Shown in pieces: positions 18,331 to 28,102 of a stretch of DNA of 64,000 nucleotides. This stretch comes from Ancylobacter crimeensis. Its GTDB lineage: Bacteria; Pseudomonadota; Alphaproteobacteria; Rhizobiales; Xanthobacteraceae. The position numbers were made by a program, and so were the translations under genes. The DNA lies in the NCBI RefSeq assembly GCF_023016805.1, contig NZ_JALKCH010000001.1:372001-436000 (forward strand), in the 5' to 3' direction. A model generated the notes under the pieces. It was not told where the DNA came from. It searched no databases and saw only the letters and a list, made by a program, of their open reading frames with translations. Position 1 is the first letter of the stretch, and every line of letters begins with the position of its first letter.

Positions 18331-19755
18331 TCAGTTCCGGTTGTAGACGTCCTCAATGCGAACAATATCGTCCTCGCCGAGATAGGAGCCGGTCTGTACC
18401 TCGATGAGCTCAAGCGGAATCTTGCCGGGATTTGCGAGCCGGTGCACGCCGCCGAGCGGCAGATAGGTCGATTCATTCTCGCGGACTTCGAAGACCTTGC
18501 CGTCGAGCGTGACCTCGGCCGTCCCCTTGACCACGATCCAGTGCTCGGCGCGGTGATAGTGCTTCTGCAGCGAGAGGCGCCCGCCGGGCTCGACGACGAT
18601 CTTCTTCACATGGAAGCGGTCGCCGCGGCAGATGGTCTGGTAGGTGCCCCAAGGGCGGTGGGCCTTCAGATGTTCGTTCGCCTGAACGTGGCGTTCAGCC
18701 TTAAGCTTGGCGACGAGCGGTTTCACGTCCTCTGAGCGGGAGGTCGGCATCACCAGCACCGCGTCTTCGGTGGCGACAACGGAGATGCCGTCGAGTCCGA
18801 CGGCCGCCACGAGCGGGCCGTCCGAGCGCACATAGGAGTTGCGGCTGTCGAGCAGCGCCACCGCGCCGCGAGTGACGTTGCCGGCCACGTCGCTTTCACC
18901 CAGTTCGTGGACGGCGTTCCAACTGCCGATGTCCGACCAGCTGAACACCCCTTCGATCACGGCGGCCCGACGGGTGCGCTCCATGACGGCATAGTCTATC
19001 GACTTGGCTGGAGCCGCACCGAAGGCTTTCACGTCGAGGCGCAGAAAACCGAGGTCCTCGGCGGCATTATCGACGGCCGCGCGGACGGCTTCGACAATCT
19101 CGGGTTCAAAGCGTGTAGCTTCCTCGATCAGCAGAGCCGCCGGGAACATGAAGTTCCCCGAATTCCACAGATAGCCTTCCGAAACATAACGTTCCGCCGT
19201 TGCGGTGTTGGGCTTCTCGACGAAGGTGTCGACGGCATAGGAACCGTCCTGCTCCAGGGGAGTGCCAGGTCGGATATAGCCGTATGACGTGCGCGGGGCG
19301 GTCGGCTTGATGCCGAAGGTGACGATGTTGCCGGCCGCTGCGGCGGATGCCGCCTTGAACACGGCGTCGCGGAACAGGGGTCGGTCGCCCACCACATGGT
19401 CGGCTGCAAGCGACATCACCAGGCAATGCTCGCCCGCGATGCGCTGGGCGAGGAGAGCTGCTGCAATCAGCGCGGGCCCGGAATCGCGGCGCGTCGGCTC
19501 AAGGGCCACGGTTGCCTCAATGCCGATGTCGCTCGCCTGCCGGCGGGCGAAGAACCGAAAATCCTCATGCGTCAACACGAGCGGAGCGGTGAAGATCGTG
19601 GGATCGGCAACCCGTTCCAGCGCCTCCTGATAGAGCGTACGGTCACTGGCAAGCGACTGGAACTGCTTGGGAAGACTGTCCCGCGAGATCGGCCAGAGGC
19701 GCGTGCCGCTACCGCCAGCCAGAATGACCGGCACAATGGGTGAAGGGCTCAGCAT
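18331..19755 (-). CDS. manC: Mannose-1-phosphate guanylyltransferase / mannose-6-phosphate isomerase
   Basis: A 474-residue bifunctional ManC/AlgA-type enzyme. The N-terminal nucleotidyltransferase domain has LAGGSGTRLWPIS at residues 12-24 and a FVEKPN motif near residue 165. The C-terminal cupin (about 360-474) carries the isomerase signature QKHYHRAEHWIVVKG. It makes GDP-mannose from mannose 1-phosphate and GTP, and may also feed mannose 6-phosphate from fructose 6-phosphate. The ATG at 19755 is set by a strong GGAGG seven bases upstream; the frame extends nine codons further. Together with the phosphomannomutase at 14292 this gives a GDP-mannose route. Confidence 0.93.
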   Translation of the reverse strand: MLSPSPIVPVILAGGSGTRLWPISRDSLPKQFQSLASDRTLYQEALERVADPTIFTAPLVLTHEDFRFFARRQASDIGIEATVALEPTRRDSGPALIAAALLAQRIAGEHCLVMSLAADHVVGDRPLFRDAVFKAASAAAAGNIVTFGIKPTAPRTSYGYIRPGTPLEQDGSYAVDTFVEKPNTATAERYVSEGYLWNSGNFMFPAALLIEEATRFEPEIVEAVRAAVDNAAEDLGFLRLDVKAFGAAPAKSIDYAVMERTRRAAVIEGVFSWSDIGSWNAVHELGESDVAGNVTRGAVALLDSRNSYVRSDGPLVAAVGLDGISVVATEDAVLVMPTSRSEDVKPLVAKLKAERHVQANEHLKAHRPWGTYQTICRGDRFHVKKIVVEPGGRLSLQKHYHRAEHWIVVKGTAEVTLDGKVFEVRENESTYLPLGGVHRLANPGKIPLELIEVQTGSYLGEDDIVRIEDVYNRN

Positions 19756-20350
19756 TCCTAACCTCCGGGAACATCGTCGCACACATGCGCATGGCGTGCG
19801 GTCGTTTGTTCAACATGCAGGATTTATGCGACGTCGCCAAGAAGCGCTTACGAGGGCGATCGGGAATGGGCCTGCACCTTTCCATTGCGCCGTGGATCGT
19901 CGCAAGACGTACGACCTCGCCATGCGTCATGCTTTTCTCCACGGAATGATATCGTGTCGCGAACCGACGGCGGACATCGATCCATCCGTTCTCACACGGA
20001 AGGGGTGCGTTCATCTTTTCCGTCCGTTTGCTGCTGTTTTTCCTTGCAGGACGTGCCCGGATCAAAAGCAGGGTCGTTGAAACTCCGGATTCGTGCGTGG
20101 TCCGGACTTGGCGCGCGAGGGTCTTCCGGGCGATCGAAGCTCGGAACGCCATGGCATGATGATCGGAGTGGCCAGTGCACTGCTCAGGGCGTGCCGGCTT
20201 TCCTGCCGAAACGACATCCCCGGACGGCCAGGACGGTCTGTGGATGACATTCCAATTCTGAATGGCGGTCATCTTCCGCGCTTGACACCCCATGGGGCGT
20301 GCCTTACGACCCGCCTCACCTGACGGCGAGGCCTCCTCTGTCCGTCGTTC
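19756..20350. other. Intergenic region upstream of manC and the tRNA-Asp genes
   Basis: About 595 bases with no supported gene. Small frames on both strands lack ribosome binding sites and family resemblance. It should contain the - strand manC promoter near 19800 and the + strand tRNA promoter (20282-20310). Confidence 0.6.
20282..20310 (+). promoter_or_regulatory. Candidate promoter of the tRNA-Asp genes
   Basis: A perfect -35 TTGACA (20282-20287) is followed after 17 bases by TACGAC (20305-20310). Transcription would start about 34 bases before the first tRNA. The -10 is only a moderate match. Confidence 0.5.
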
Positions 20351-20427
<77 letters not shown>

Positions 20428-20484
20428 TATACCGAAATTGCGAAGCAGTGGACGGGCATAGGCCCGGAAGCATGCGCGCGCTTC

Positions 20485-20561
<77 letters not shown>

Positions 20562-20702
20562 GATCTTCCATCACCGACGAGACGGCCGTTCTCGATCCAT
20601 ATCGACCTCTTATCCTGCTTGGCTTCGGGATTGCTTCACAAGGCGTGGCCGGACGATATCGACGCCCTCGCCATTGCGCTTCCATCCCCCGACCGGATTT
20701 CC

Positions 20703-21641
20703 ATGGTACAGCTCATTACCCGCCGGACATTCCTCGCCGGCACGACATTCGTGCTTGGTGCGCCGGTGGTCTATGGCGGCTTCATCGAGCCGATGGTGCG
20801 CCTGGTGGTGACCCGCTATCGCCCGGCACCGGCGAACTGGCCTGCCGATTTCCCGCTGCGCATCGCGGTTCTGTCCGATTTCCATGTGGCTGATCCATGG
20901 ATGGGGCTTGGACGGGTGGAGCGGATCGTCGCTGCGACGAATGCGCTGCAGGCCGACATCGTGCTCCTGCTCGGCGACTATCCGAACAACATCGATTTCG
21001 CTCCCCGCCTCGTGCCATTGCCGGAGCTCGCGCGCCGGCTGGCCGATCTGAAGGCGCCTCTTGGAGTGTGGAGCATCCTCGGAAATCATGACTGGTGGCA
21101 GGATCCGGAAGCCCAGCTCACTCGCCGAGGCCCCGTCAAGGCGCGGATCGCTCTCGAGGCGGCCGGCATCCCGGTGATGGAGAACGACGTCGTCCGCCTC
21201 GACCACAAGGGCCATAGATTCTGGCTGGCGGGCCTCGGCGACACGATCGCACTGCCGGGTACTGGGACGCGCGCTTACGACGGGGTGCACGACCTTGAGG
21301 GTACCACGGCGCGGATCGAGGGCGATGAGCCGGCGATTATGATGGTGCATGAGCCGGACATCTTCAGCCGAATGCCAAATCGCTATGCCCTCACGCTTTC
21401 AGGGCATACCCATGGCGGGCAGATTCGCATCGCAGGCTGGTCGCCGGTCTCGGCCTCCCGCTTCGGCGACCGTTATCGTTACGGGCACATCGTGGAACAC
21501 GGAAAGCATCTGATCGTGAACGGTGGGCTCGGCTGCTCGAATCTGCCGGTGCGGATCGGAGTGCCCCCGGAGATCGTGCTGATCGAACTCGGACACGATT
21601 CCGCGGCGCCGGGCGCGATTTCCGGCGCTGTCCCAGGATGA
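20703..21641 (+). CDS. Metallophosphoesterase with Tat-type signal (YkuE-like)
   Basis: A 312-residue calcineurin-like phosphoesterase. The N-terminus has TRRTFLAG at residues 6-13, a twin-arginine motif, followed by a hydrophobic stretch. Metal-binding motifs are LSDFHVAD near residue 58, GDYPNN near 96 (usual GD-x-V replaced), GNHDWW near 129, and SGHTHGGQ near 236. Relatives include YkuE-type phosphodiesterases and UDP-diacylglucosamine hydrolase-like proteins of the cell envelope. It would be folded in the cytoplasm and exported. The substrate is unknown. The ATG was chosen because it places the Tat motif at the N-terminus; the ribosome binding site is weak. Confidence 0.82.
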   Translation: MVQLITRRTFLAGTTFVLGAPVVYGGFIEPMVRLVVTRYRPAPANWPADFPLRIAVLSDFHVADPWMGLGRVERIVAATNALQADIVLLLGDYPNNIDFAPRLVPLPELARRLADLKAPLGVWSILGNHDWWQDPEAQLTRRGPVKARIALEAAGIPVMENDVVRLDHKGHRFWLAGLGDTIALPGTGTRAYDGVHDLEGTTARIEGDEPAIMMVHEPDIFSRMPNRYALTLSGHTHGGQIRIAGWSPVSASRFGDRYRYGHIVEHGKHLIVNGGLGCSNLPVRIGVPPEIVLIELGHDSAAPGAISGAVPG

Positions 21642-21814
21642 GCGGCAGCCGCCGCTCCGACGCCTCACCCTTGCCGCAAAGAGATCGGCCCGTTGCGAAG
21701 TCGCGCGAGATGGCGCTGACGCAGCGGTGAATCCATATCCCGATCCGGCCGGTGGCATGTAAATTGTCTGCCGTATACCCGTTCCATGATGGAGCGCGAA
21801 TCGAGGAAGATGAC

Positions 21815-22813
21815 GTGTCTGTTCTTGTGACTGGCGGGGCTGGCTATATCGGCAGCCACATGGTTCTCGCATTGATTGACGCCGGAATTGACGTGGTCGT
21901 TCTTGATGATCTGTCAACAGGCTTCGACTGGCTCGTTCATCCTGCCGCGACCTTCGAGCAGGGGGACGTGGCGGATGCGAATCTGGTGCGTCGCCTCGTC
22001 CAACGGCATGAGATTGATGCGGTGATCCATTTTGCGGCCCGCATCGTCGTGCCGGAATCGATCGCGGATCCGTTGGGCTATTATCTCGCCAACACGGTGA
22101 AGACCCGCGCCCTCCTTGAGGCTGTGATCGCTGCGGGCGTCGAGAAATTCATCTTTTCGTCCACCGCCGCCGTTTACGGCATGGTCGGGCAGGACCCGGT
22201 GTCCGAGCAGGCCTCGCTCGCCCCGATCTCCCCCTATGGGCGTTCCAAGCTGATGAGCGAATGGATGCTCGGCGATGCGTCCGTTGCCCATCCGCTCAGC
22301 TACGTCGCACTGCGCTATTTCAATGTTGCTGGCGCCGATCCGGAGGGCAGGGCAGGGCAGTCCAGCAGGCAGGCGACACATCTTATCAAGGTTGCGGCCG
22401 AAGCCGCGACGGGCAAGCGCAACGGCATCGACATATACGGCACCGACTACGAAACACCGGACGGAACCTGCGTCCGGGACTACATCCACGTCTCTGATCT
22501 CGTGGCCGCGCATCTCGATGCACTGCGGTATCTTGGCAGCGCCGAAGGCACCGGCAAGCGCTTGGTGGTGAATTGCGGTTATGGGCGCGGCTATTCGGTG
22601 CGGGAGGTGATCGACACGGTGAAGCGTGTTTCGGGCGTCGATTTTCCCGTCCGCTTTGCGCCGCGCCGGCCTGGCGATCCTGCAGGGATCGTCGCCAAGG
22701 CAGAGCGGATTCGCGAGACGCTGGGCTGGATGCCGCGGCTCGCTGACCTCGATCTAATCACCAGCCATGCACTTTCGTGGGAACGGTTCCTCGCAAAACG
22801 CAATGGTTTTTGA
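21815..22813 (+). CDS. galE: UDP-glucose 4-epimerase
   Basis: A 332-residue epimerase. It has VTGGAGYIGSHM at residues 5-16, SSTAAVYG for the catalytic serine region, YGRSKLMSE for Tyr-x3-Lys, and the GalE-specific RYFNVAGADPEGRAG and YGTDYETPDGTCVRDYIHV segments. It interconverts UDP-glucose and UDP-galactose for the polysaccharide. The GTG at 21815 follows GAGGA by about seven bases and begins directly at the Rossmann fold; the longer frame adds 21 residues unlike the family. Confidence 0.93.
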   Translation: MSVLVTGGAGYIGSHMVLALIDAGIDVVVLDDLSTGFDWLVHPAATFEQGDVADANLVRRLVQRHEIDAVIHFAARIVVPESIADPLGYYLANTVKTRALLEAVIAAGVEKFIFSSTAAVYGMVGQDPVSEQASLAPISPYGRSKLMSEWMLGDASVAHPLSYVALRYFNVAGADPEGRAGQSSRQATHLIKVAAEAATGKRNGIDIYGTDYETPDGTCVRDYIHVSDLVAAHLDALRYLGSAEGTGKRLVVNCGYGRGYSVREVIDTVKRVSGVDFPVRFAPRRPGDPAGIVAKAERIRETLGWMPRLADLDLITSHALSWERFLAKRNGF

Positions 22814-23092
22814 GTGAATTAGCCCAGTCCTGGTCCCACGCGCCCGCCGCATCACAAGCGCGGGATTCGACGTGCGATTTTGTAAGGTTCGACCGCTTCC
22901 GGCGGCGTTTCCGCGCCGTTTGGCCACGCGCCGGCGAGCATCGTGAATTCTGTATGCCAGCCGCCGACGATCCGTGTGAGATGCCCTTGCCTCACTTGTG
23001 GCGGTGCGATAAGCCTGCCTCCGTGCTTTGAATTTTTCGCAACTGCGGAAATCGGGGCGAGCGTCGCACTCCTCATGGGAGATTCGCCGGCT

Positions 23093-23458
23093 ATGAACAG
23101 CCTGCTGCAGGACTACCTTCCGGTGGTCATATTCATTGGCGTATCGGCCGTCATCGGCCTCGCGCTGCTGGTTTCCCCGTACCTGGTCGCCTTCCGTCGT
23201 CCCGATCCCGAGAAGATGTCGGCCTATGAGTGCGGCTTCAACGCCTTCGACGACGCGCGCATGAAGTTCGACGTCCGGTTCTACCTGGTGTCGATCCTGT
23301 TCATCATCTTCGATCTGGAGGTCGCCTTCCTCTTCCCCTGGGCGATCACGTTCGGGGAGTTGGGCAATGTCGGTTTCTGGTCGATGATGGTGTTCCTCGG
23401 CGTGCTCACTGTCGGTTTCGTCTATGAATGGAACAAGGGAGCGCTGGAATGGGACTGA
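23093..23458 (+). CDS. nuoA: NADH-quinone oxidoreductase subunit A
   Basis: A 121-residue membrane subunit of complex I with three membrane spans (about 9-30, 64-85, 93-113). Typical features are [15 protein letters not shown] (the quinone-site loop cysteine) and the acidic [14 protein letters not shown] helix. The ATG at 23093 gives the normal length; an ATG at 23075 would add six residues. This is the first gene of a fourteen-subunit operon that transfers electrons from NADH to ubiquinone and pumps protons. The 279 bases before it should hold the operon promoter, but I see no convincing -35/-10 pair. Confidence 0.95.
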   Translation: MNSLLQDYLPVVIFIGVSAVIGLALLVSPYLVAFRRPDPEKMSAYECGFNAFDDARMKFDVRFYLVSILFIIFDLEVAFLFPWAITFGELGNVGFWSMMVFLGVLTVGFVYEWNKGALEWD

Positions 23459-24030
23459 CCGCTTCCTCCGGCCCGCTGGTCGCGCCCGCGGCCAAGGGCA
23501 TCATCGACCCCTCGACCGGCAAGCCGGTCGGCGCCACCGATCCGTTCTTCGTCGAGGTCAATGCCGAGCTCGCCGACAAAGGCTTCCTCGTCACCGCAAC
23601 CGACGACCTCATCAACTGGGCCCGCACCGGCTCGCTGATGTGGATGACCTTCGGTCTTGCCTGCTGCGCGGTCGAGATGATGCAGGTCTCCATGCCGCGC
23701 TACGACGTGGAGCGCTTCGGCTTCGCGCCGCGCGCCTCACCGCGCCAGTCCGACGTGATGATCGTCGCCGGCACGCTGACCAACAAGATGGCCCCCGCTC
23801 TGCGCAAGGTCTACGACCAGATGCCGGAGCCGCGCTACGTCATCTCGATGGGCAGCTGCGCCAATGGCGGCGGCTATTACCACTATTCCTACTCGGTGGT
23901 CCGTGGGTGCGACCGGATCGTGCCCGTTGACATCTATATTCCCGGCTGCCCGCCCACGGCGGAGGCGCTGCTCTACGGTGTGCTGCTTCTTCAGAAGAAG
24001 ATCCGCCGCACCGGTACGATCGAGCGCTGA
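23449..24030 (+). CDS. nuoB: NADH-quinone oxidoreductase subunit B
   Basis: A 193-residue complex I subunit that carries iron-sulfur cluster N2, the electron donor to quinone. Ligands are visible at C72 and C73 ([11 protein letters not shown]), C137 (GSCANGGG) and C167 ([10 protein letters not shown]). The start overlaps the nuoA end by ten bases and is preceded by AAGGGAG; the 7-codon upstream extension of the frame is not used. The N-terminal 40 residues are a variable extension usual in alphaproteobacteria. Confidence 0.96.
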   Translation: MGLTASSGPLVAPAAKGIIDPSTGKPVGATDPFFVEVNAELADKGFLVTATDDLINWARTGSLMWMTFGLACCAVEMMQVSMPRYDVERFGFAPRASPRQSDVMIVAGTLTNKMAPALRKVYDQMPEPRYVISMGSCANGGGYYHYSYSVVRGCDRIVPVDIYIPGCPPTAEALLYGVLLLQKKIRRTGTIER

Positions 24031-24063
24031 GGCTCCAGGCAGAACACGACGCGCGAGAGCGAG

Positions 24064-24678
24064 ATGGACGAGACCCTTAAAGAGCTTGCCGCCCACATTG
24101 CGGACGCGCTCCCCGACGCAGTGCTGGGCACGGAGATCGCCTATGGCGAACTCACGCTCCTCGCTGCGGCCGACCGGATCGTCAATGTCCTGACCTTCCT
24201 GCGCGACGCACCGTCCTGCCGGTTCGTCAGCTTCATCGACATTTGCGGCGTGGACTGGCCGAAGCGCGAGAAGCGTTTCGACGTGGTCTATCACCTGCTG
24301 TCGCCCACCTTGAACGCCCGCATCCGGGTGAAGGTGGAGACGGACGAGGTGACGCCGGTTCCGTCCGCAACCGGCGTCTACGCCGGCGCGCTGTGGTTCG
24401 AGCGCGAGGCCTATGATCTTTACGGCATCCTGTTCTCGGGCCACCCGGAGCTGCGCCGCCTGCTGACCGATTACGGCTTCGACGGGTACCCGCTGCGCAA
24501 GGATTTCCCGACCACCGGTTTCGTCGAGGTGCGCTATGACGACGAGCGCAAGCGCGTGGTTTACGAGCCGGTGAAGCTGAACCAGGAGTTCCGCAACTTC
24601 GACTTCCTGTCGCCGTGGGAGGGGCCGGACTACGTGCTCCCGGGCGACGAGAAGGCAACCGCCCCGAAGGCGGGCTGA
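24064..24678 (+). CDS. nuoC: NADH-quinone oxidoreductase subunit C
   Basis: A 204-residue 30-kDa subunit of the peripheral arm. It contains the signature ERExYDxxGIxFxGHPxLRRxLxDYGFxGxPLRKDFP at about residues 117-156, seen here from [11 protein letters not shown] through GYPLRKDFP. It links NuoB/D to the NADH module. It is a separate gene rather than the nuoCD fusion of enterics. The C-terminus ends with a short charged tail. It has its own GAGAGCGAG ribosome binding site. Confidence 0.95.
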   Translation: MDETLKELAAHIADALPDAVLGTEIAYGELTLLAAADRIVNVLTFLRDAPSCRFVSFIDICGVDWPKREKRFDVVYHLLSPTLNARIRVKVETDEVTPVPSATGVYAGALWFEREAYDLYGILFSGHPELRRLLTDYGFDGYPLRKDFPTTGFVEVRYDDERKRVVYEPVKLNQEFRNFDFLSPWEGPDYVLPGDEKATAPKAG

Positions 24679-24687
24679 GGTGAGACG

Positions 24688-25884
24688 ATGAACGCCCCCG
24701 CTCCGGTCGACAACGTCCGCAACTTCCAGATCAACTTCGGTCCGCAACATCCTGCGGCGCATGGCGTTTTGCGTCTCGTGCTCGAACTCGACGGCGAGAT
24801 CGTCGAGCGTGTCGATCCGCATATCGGCCTGCTGCATCGCGGCACCGAGAAGCTGATCGAGACCAAGACCTATCTGCAGGCCGTGCCCTATTTCGACCGG
24901 CTCGACTATGTCGCGCCGATGAATCAGGAGCATGCCTTCTGCCTCGCCGTGGAGCGTTTGCTTGGCATCGAGGTGCCGAAGCGCGGCCAGCTCATCCGCG
25001 TGCTCTATTCTGAGATCGGTCGCATCCTCTCCCACATGCTCAACGTGACCACGCAGGCGATGGACGTCGGCGCGCTCACCCCGCCGCTGTGGGGATTCGA
25101 GGAACGCGAGAAGCTCATGGTGTTCTATGAGCGCGCTTCCGGTTCGCGCATGCATGCGGCCTATTTCCGGCCCGGCGGCGTCCATCAGGACCTGCCGGTG
25201 AAGCTGATCGAGGATATCCGCGATTTCCTCCCGCATTTCCTGAAGGTCTGTGACGACCTCGAGGGTCTGTTGACCGACAACCGCATCTTCAAGCAGCGCA
25301 ATGTCGATATCGGCATCGTGTCGCTGGAGGATGCGTGGGCATGGGGCTTCTCGGGCGTCATGGTGCGCGGCTCGGGCGCGAAGTGGGACCTGCGCCGCTC
25401 GCAGCCCTATGAGTGCTATGACGAGCTCGATTTCGCGATCCCGATCGGCAAGAACTGCGACAATTACGATCGCTACTGCATCCGCATGGAAGAGATGCGC
25501 CAGTCGGCGCACATCATGAAGCAGTGCTGTGATCGTCTGCTGAAGGAGCCGGGCCCGGTTTCCGCGGTGGACAACAAGATCGTGCCGCCCAAGCGGGGCG
25601 AGATGAAGCGCTCGATGGAGGCGCTCATCCATCATTTCAAGCTCTACACCGAGGGCTTCCACGTGCCGGCCGGCGAGATCTATGCAGCCGTCGAAGCGCC
25701 CAAGGGCGAATTCGGCGTCTATCTCGTCGCCGATGGCACCAACAAGCCCTATCGCTGCAAGATCCGCGCGCCCGGCTTCGCGCATCTGCAGTCCATGGAT
25801 TTCATGTGCCGCGGCTACATGCTCGCGGACGTCTCGGCGATCCTCGGATCGCTCGACATCGTGTTCGGAGAAGTGGACCGCTGA
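24688..25884 (+). CDS. nuoD: NADH-quinone oxidoreductase subunit D
   Basis: A 398-residue 49-kDa subunit, homologous to the large subunit of NiFe hydrogenases. Clear motifs are [14 protein letters not shown] near residue 13, [12 protein letters not shown] near 46, and [13 protein letters not shown] near 355. It forms the quinone-binding pocket with NuoB. A GAGGTGAG ribosome binding site lies just upstream and nine bases separate it from nuoC. Length is normal for the family. Confidence 0.97.
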   Translation: MNAPAPVDNVRNFQINFGPQHPAAHGVLRLVLELDGEIVERVDPHIGLLHRGTEKLIETKTYLQAVPYFDRLDYVAPMNQEHAFCLAVERLLGIEVPKRGQLIRVLYSEIGRILSHMLNVTTQAMDVGALTPPLWGFEEREKLMVFYERASGSRMHAAYFRPGGVHQDLPVKLIEDIRDFLPHFLKVCDDLEGLLTDNRIFKQRNVDIGIVSLEDAWAWGFSGVMVRGSGAKWDLRRSQPYECYDELDFAIPIGKNCDNYDRYCIRMEEMRQSAHIMKQCCDRLLKEPGPVSAVDNKIVPPKRGEMKRSMEALIHHFKLYTEGFHVPAGEIYAAVEAPKGEFGVYLVADGTNKPYRCKIRAPGFAHLQSMDFMCRGYMLADVSAILGSLDIVFGEVDR

Positions 25885-25920
25885 GCCTCGTGCCAGGTGG
25901 TCCGATCGGAAGGGTTCGGC

Positions 25921-26784
25921 ATGTCCGTCCGCAGGCTTGCGCCGCAGGAGCTTCAGCCCGAGAGCTTCGCCTTCACGGCGGAGAACCAGGCGTGGGCTGA
26001 GAAGACCATTGCGAAATATCCGCCCGGCCGGCAGGCCAGCGCGGTCATCCCGCTGCTGATGCGTGCGCAGGAGCAGGCGGGCGGCTGGCTGTCCGAACCG
26101 GCGATGCGGCTGGTTGGCGACATGCTCGGCATGGCCCCCATCCGCGTCTATGAGGTGGCGACCTTCTACACCCAGTTCCAGCTTCTCCCCGTTGGCAAGC
26201 GCGCCCACATCCAGGTGTGCGGCACCACGCCCTGCATGGTGCGGGGGGCGGGTGACCTGATCAATGTGTGCAAGCGCCGCATTCATGAGGAGCCGTTCCA
26301 TCTGTCGAAATCCGGCGATCTGTCGTGGGAAGAGGTGGAATGCGCCGGCACCTGCGTGAACGCGCCGATGATCCAGGTCTGGAGGGACGTCTATGAGGAT
26401 CTGACGCCGGAGGATCTGGAGAATATCCTCGACGCGTTCGAGCGCGGCGAGACGCCGAAGACGGGTCCGCAGAACGGGCGCCGCAGCTCCGAGCCGGTCA
26501 CCGGCCTGCGCGTGCTGACCGAGGCGAGTCTCTATGACGGCTCCATGGTCGGCAAGGGCGAGGGCCTTGCCGCCGCCCTTGCGGCGATCGCGGCGGCCAA
26601 GGCGGCCGCCGAGGCACCGGCTGCCGAACCTGCTGCCGCTGCGGCTCCGCCGGCCCCGCCCAAGAACGATCCCGCACCGGCCAAGCCGCCGGTGGCCGAG
26701 GCCGTGAAGGCACAGGGCAGCGCGGATGCGACCGGGCAGGCCAAGCCCGGCGCCGACAAGCCCAACGGCGTGAAGCCGAGCTGA
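25921..26784 (+). CDS. nuoE: NADH-quinone oxidoreductase subunit E with long Ala/Pro-rich tail
   Basis: A 287-residue 24-kDa subunit that binds the [2Fe-2S] cluster N1a through C100, C105, C141 and C145 (VCGTTPCM and [10 protein letters not shown]). The thioredoxin-like core ends near residue 185. The remaining 100 residues are rich in alanine, proline and lysine and of low complexity, compared with about 166 residues in Escherichia coli NuoE. In many Rhizobiales this region is also extended. GGAAGGG precedes the ATG at 25921; an upstream ATG at 25897 is not used. Confidence 0.95.
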   Translation: MSVRRLAPQELQPESFAFTAENQAWAEKTIAKYPPGRQASAVIPLLMRAQEQAGGWLSEPAMRLVGDMLGMAPIRVYEVATFYTQFQLLPVGKRAHIQVCGTTPCMVRGAGDLINVCKRRIHEEPFHLSKSGDLSWEEVECAGTCVNAPMIQVWRDVYEDLTPEDLENILDAFERGETPKTGPQNGRRSSEPVTGLRVLTEASLYDGSMVGKGEGLAAALAAIAAAKAAAEAPAAEPAAAAAPPAPPKNDPAPAKPPVAEAVKAQGSADATGQAKPGADKPNGVKPS

Positions 26785-26794
26785 GGAGCGAACC

Positions 26795-28096
26795 ATGCTT
26801 GCCGACAAGGATCGCATCTTCACCAATATCTATGGCTATCACGACTGGGGCCTCCAGGGCGCGCTGAAGCGCGGCTCTTGGGACGGCACCAAGACCATTC
26901 TGGAAGCCGGCCGCGACTGGATCATCGACCAGATGAAGGCGTCGGGTCTGCGCGGGCGCGGCGGTGCGGGCTTCCCGACCGGGCTGAAGTGGTCCTTCAT
27001 GCCGAAGAAGTCGGATGGCCGTCCGCACTATCTCGTTGTCAATGCCGACGAATCCGAGCCGGGCACCTGCAAGGATCGCGAGATCATGCGGCACGACCCG
27101 CATCATCTCGTCGAGGGCTGCCTCATCGCTGGCTTCGCGATGGGCGCGCACGCCGCCTATATCTATGTGCGCGGCGAGTTCATCACCGAGCGCGAGCATC
27201 TGCAGGCCGCCGTCGACCAGGCCTATGAGGCCCGGCTGATCGGCAAGGACAACGTGCACGGTTGGGACTTCGACATCGTCGTCCACCATGGCGCCGGCGC
27301 CTATATCTGCGGCGAAGAGACGGCACTGATCGAGAGCCTGGAAGGCAAGAAGGGCCAGCCGCGCCTGAAGCCGCCTTTCCCGGCCAATGTCGGCCTTTAT
27401 GGCTGCCCGACGACCGTGAACAATGTCGAGAGCATCGCGGTCGCCCCAACCATCCTGCGCCGCGGTCCGGCGTGGTTCTCCTCAATCGGCCGGCCGAACA
27501 ATGTCGGCACCAAGCTGTTCGGCATCTCCGGCCATGTGAACACGCCCTGCGTGGTCGAGGAGGCGATGGGCATTCCCTTCAAGGAACTCATCGAGAAGCA
27601 TGGCGGCGGGGTACGCGGCGGCTGGGACAACCTGCTCGCCATCATCCCCGGTGGCGCCTCCTGTCCGGTGATCCCGGCGGAGGACTGCGCCGAGCTGATC
27701 ATGGATTTCGACGGCTGCCGCGCCGCCAAGTCCACGCTCGGCACGGCCGGCGTGCTGGTGATGGACAAGAACACCGACATCATCCGGGCGATCGCGCGCA
27801 TCTCCTATTTCTTCAAGCATGAGAGCTGCGGCCAGTGCACGCCGTGCCGGGAAGGCACGGGCTGGATGTGGCGCGTCATGGACCGCATGGCGCAGGGCCG
27901 GGCGCAGAAGCGCGAGATCGACCTGCTGCTTCAGGTCACCACCCAGGTCGAGGGCCACACCATCTGCGCGCTCGGCGATGCGGCGGCGTGGCCGATCCAG
28001 GGCCTGATCCGGCATTTCCGCCCGGAGATCGAAAAGCGCATCGACCAGTATTCGGCGAACCCGCATTCCGATCCCGTGCCGGTTGCGGCGGAGTAA
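26795..28096 (+). CDS. nuoF: NADH-quinone oxidoreductase subunit F
   Basis: A 433-residue 51-kDa subunit that oxidises NADH. The FMN/NADH-binding motif [16 protein letters not shown] starts near residue 51, a second glycine-rich motif [13 protein letters not shown] lies near 167, and the N3 [4Fe-4S] ligands sit in [12 protein letters not shown] near 345 with a fourth cysteine in HTICALGDA. It starts ten bases after nuoE with a GAGGAG site. All key residues are present. Confidence 0.97.
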   Translation: MLADKDRIFTNIYGYHDWGLQGALKRGSWDGTKTILEAGRDWIIDQMKASGLRGRGGAGFPTGLKWSFMPKKSDGRPHYLVVNADESEPGTCKDREIMRHDPHHLVEGCLIAGFAMGAHAAYIYVRGEFITEREHLQAAVDQAYEARLIGKDNVHGWDFDIVVHHGAGAYICGEETALIESLEGKKGQPRLKPPFPANVGLYGCPTTVNNVESIAVAPTILRRGPAWFSSIGRPNNVGTKLFGISGHVNTPCVVEEAMGIPFKELIEKHGGGVRGGWDNLLAIIPGGASCPVIPAEDCAELIMDFDGCRAAKSTLGTAGVLVMDKNTDIIRAIARISYFFKHESCGQCTPCREGTGWMWRVMDRMAQGRAQKREIDLLLQVTTQVEGHTICALGDAAAWPIQGLIRHFRPEIEKRIDQYSANPHSDPVPVAAE

Positions 28097-28102
28097 CAGA
28101 CC

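Noticed and set aside
23737..26826. 1029-residue open frame on the - strand
   Set aside because: It lies fully opposite nuoB-nuoF, whose cysteine motifs are intact. Long antisense frames are expected in GC-rich genes; composition is rich in R, H, A and G with no domain.
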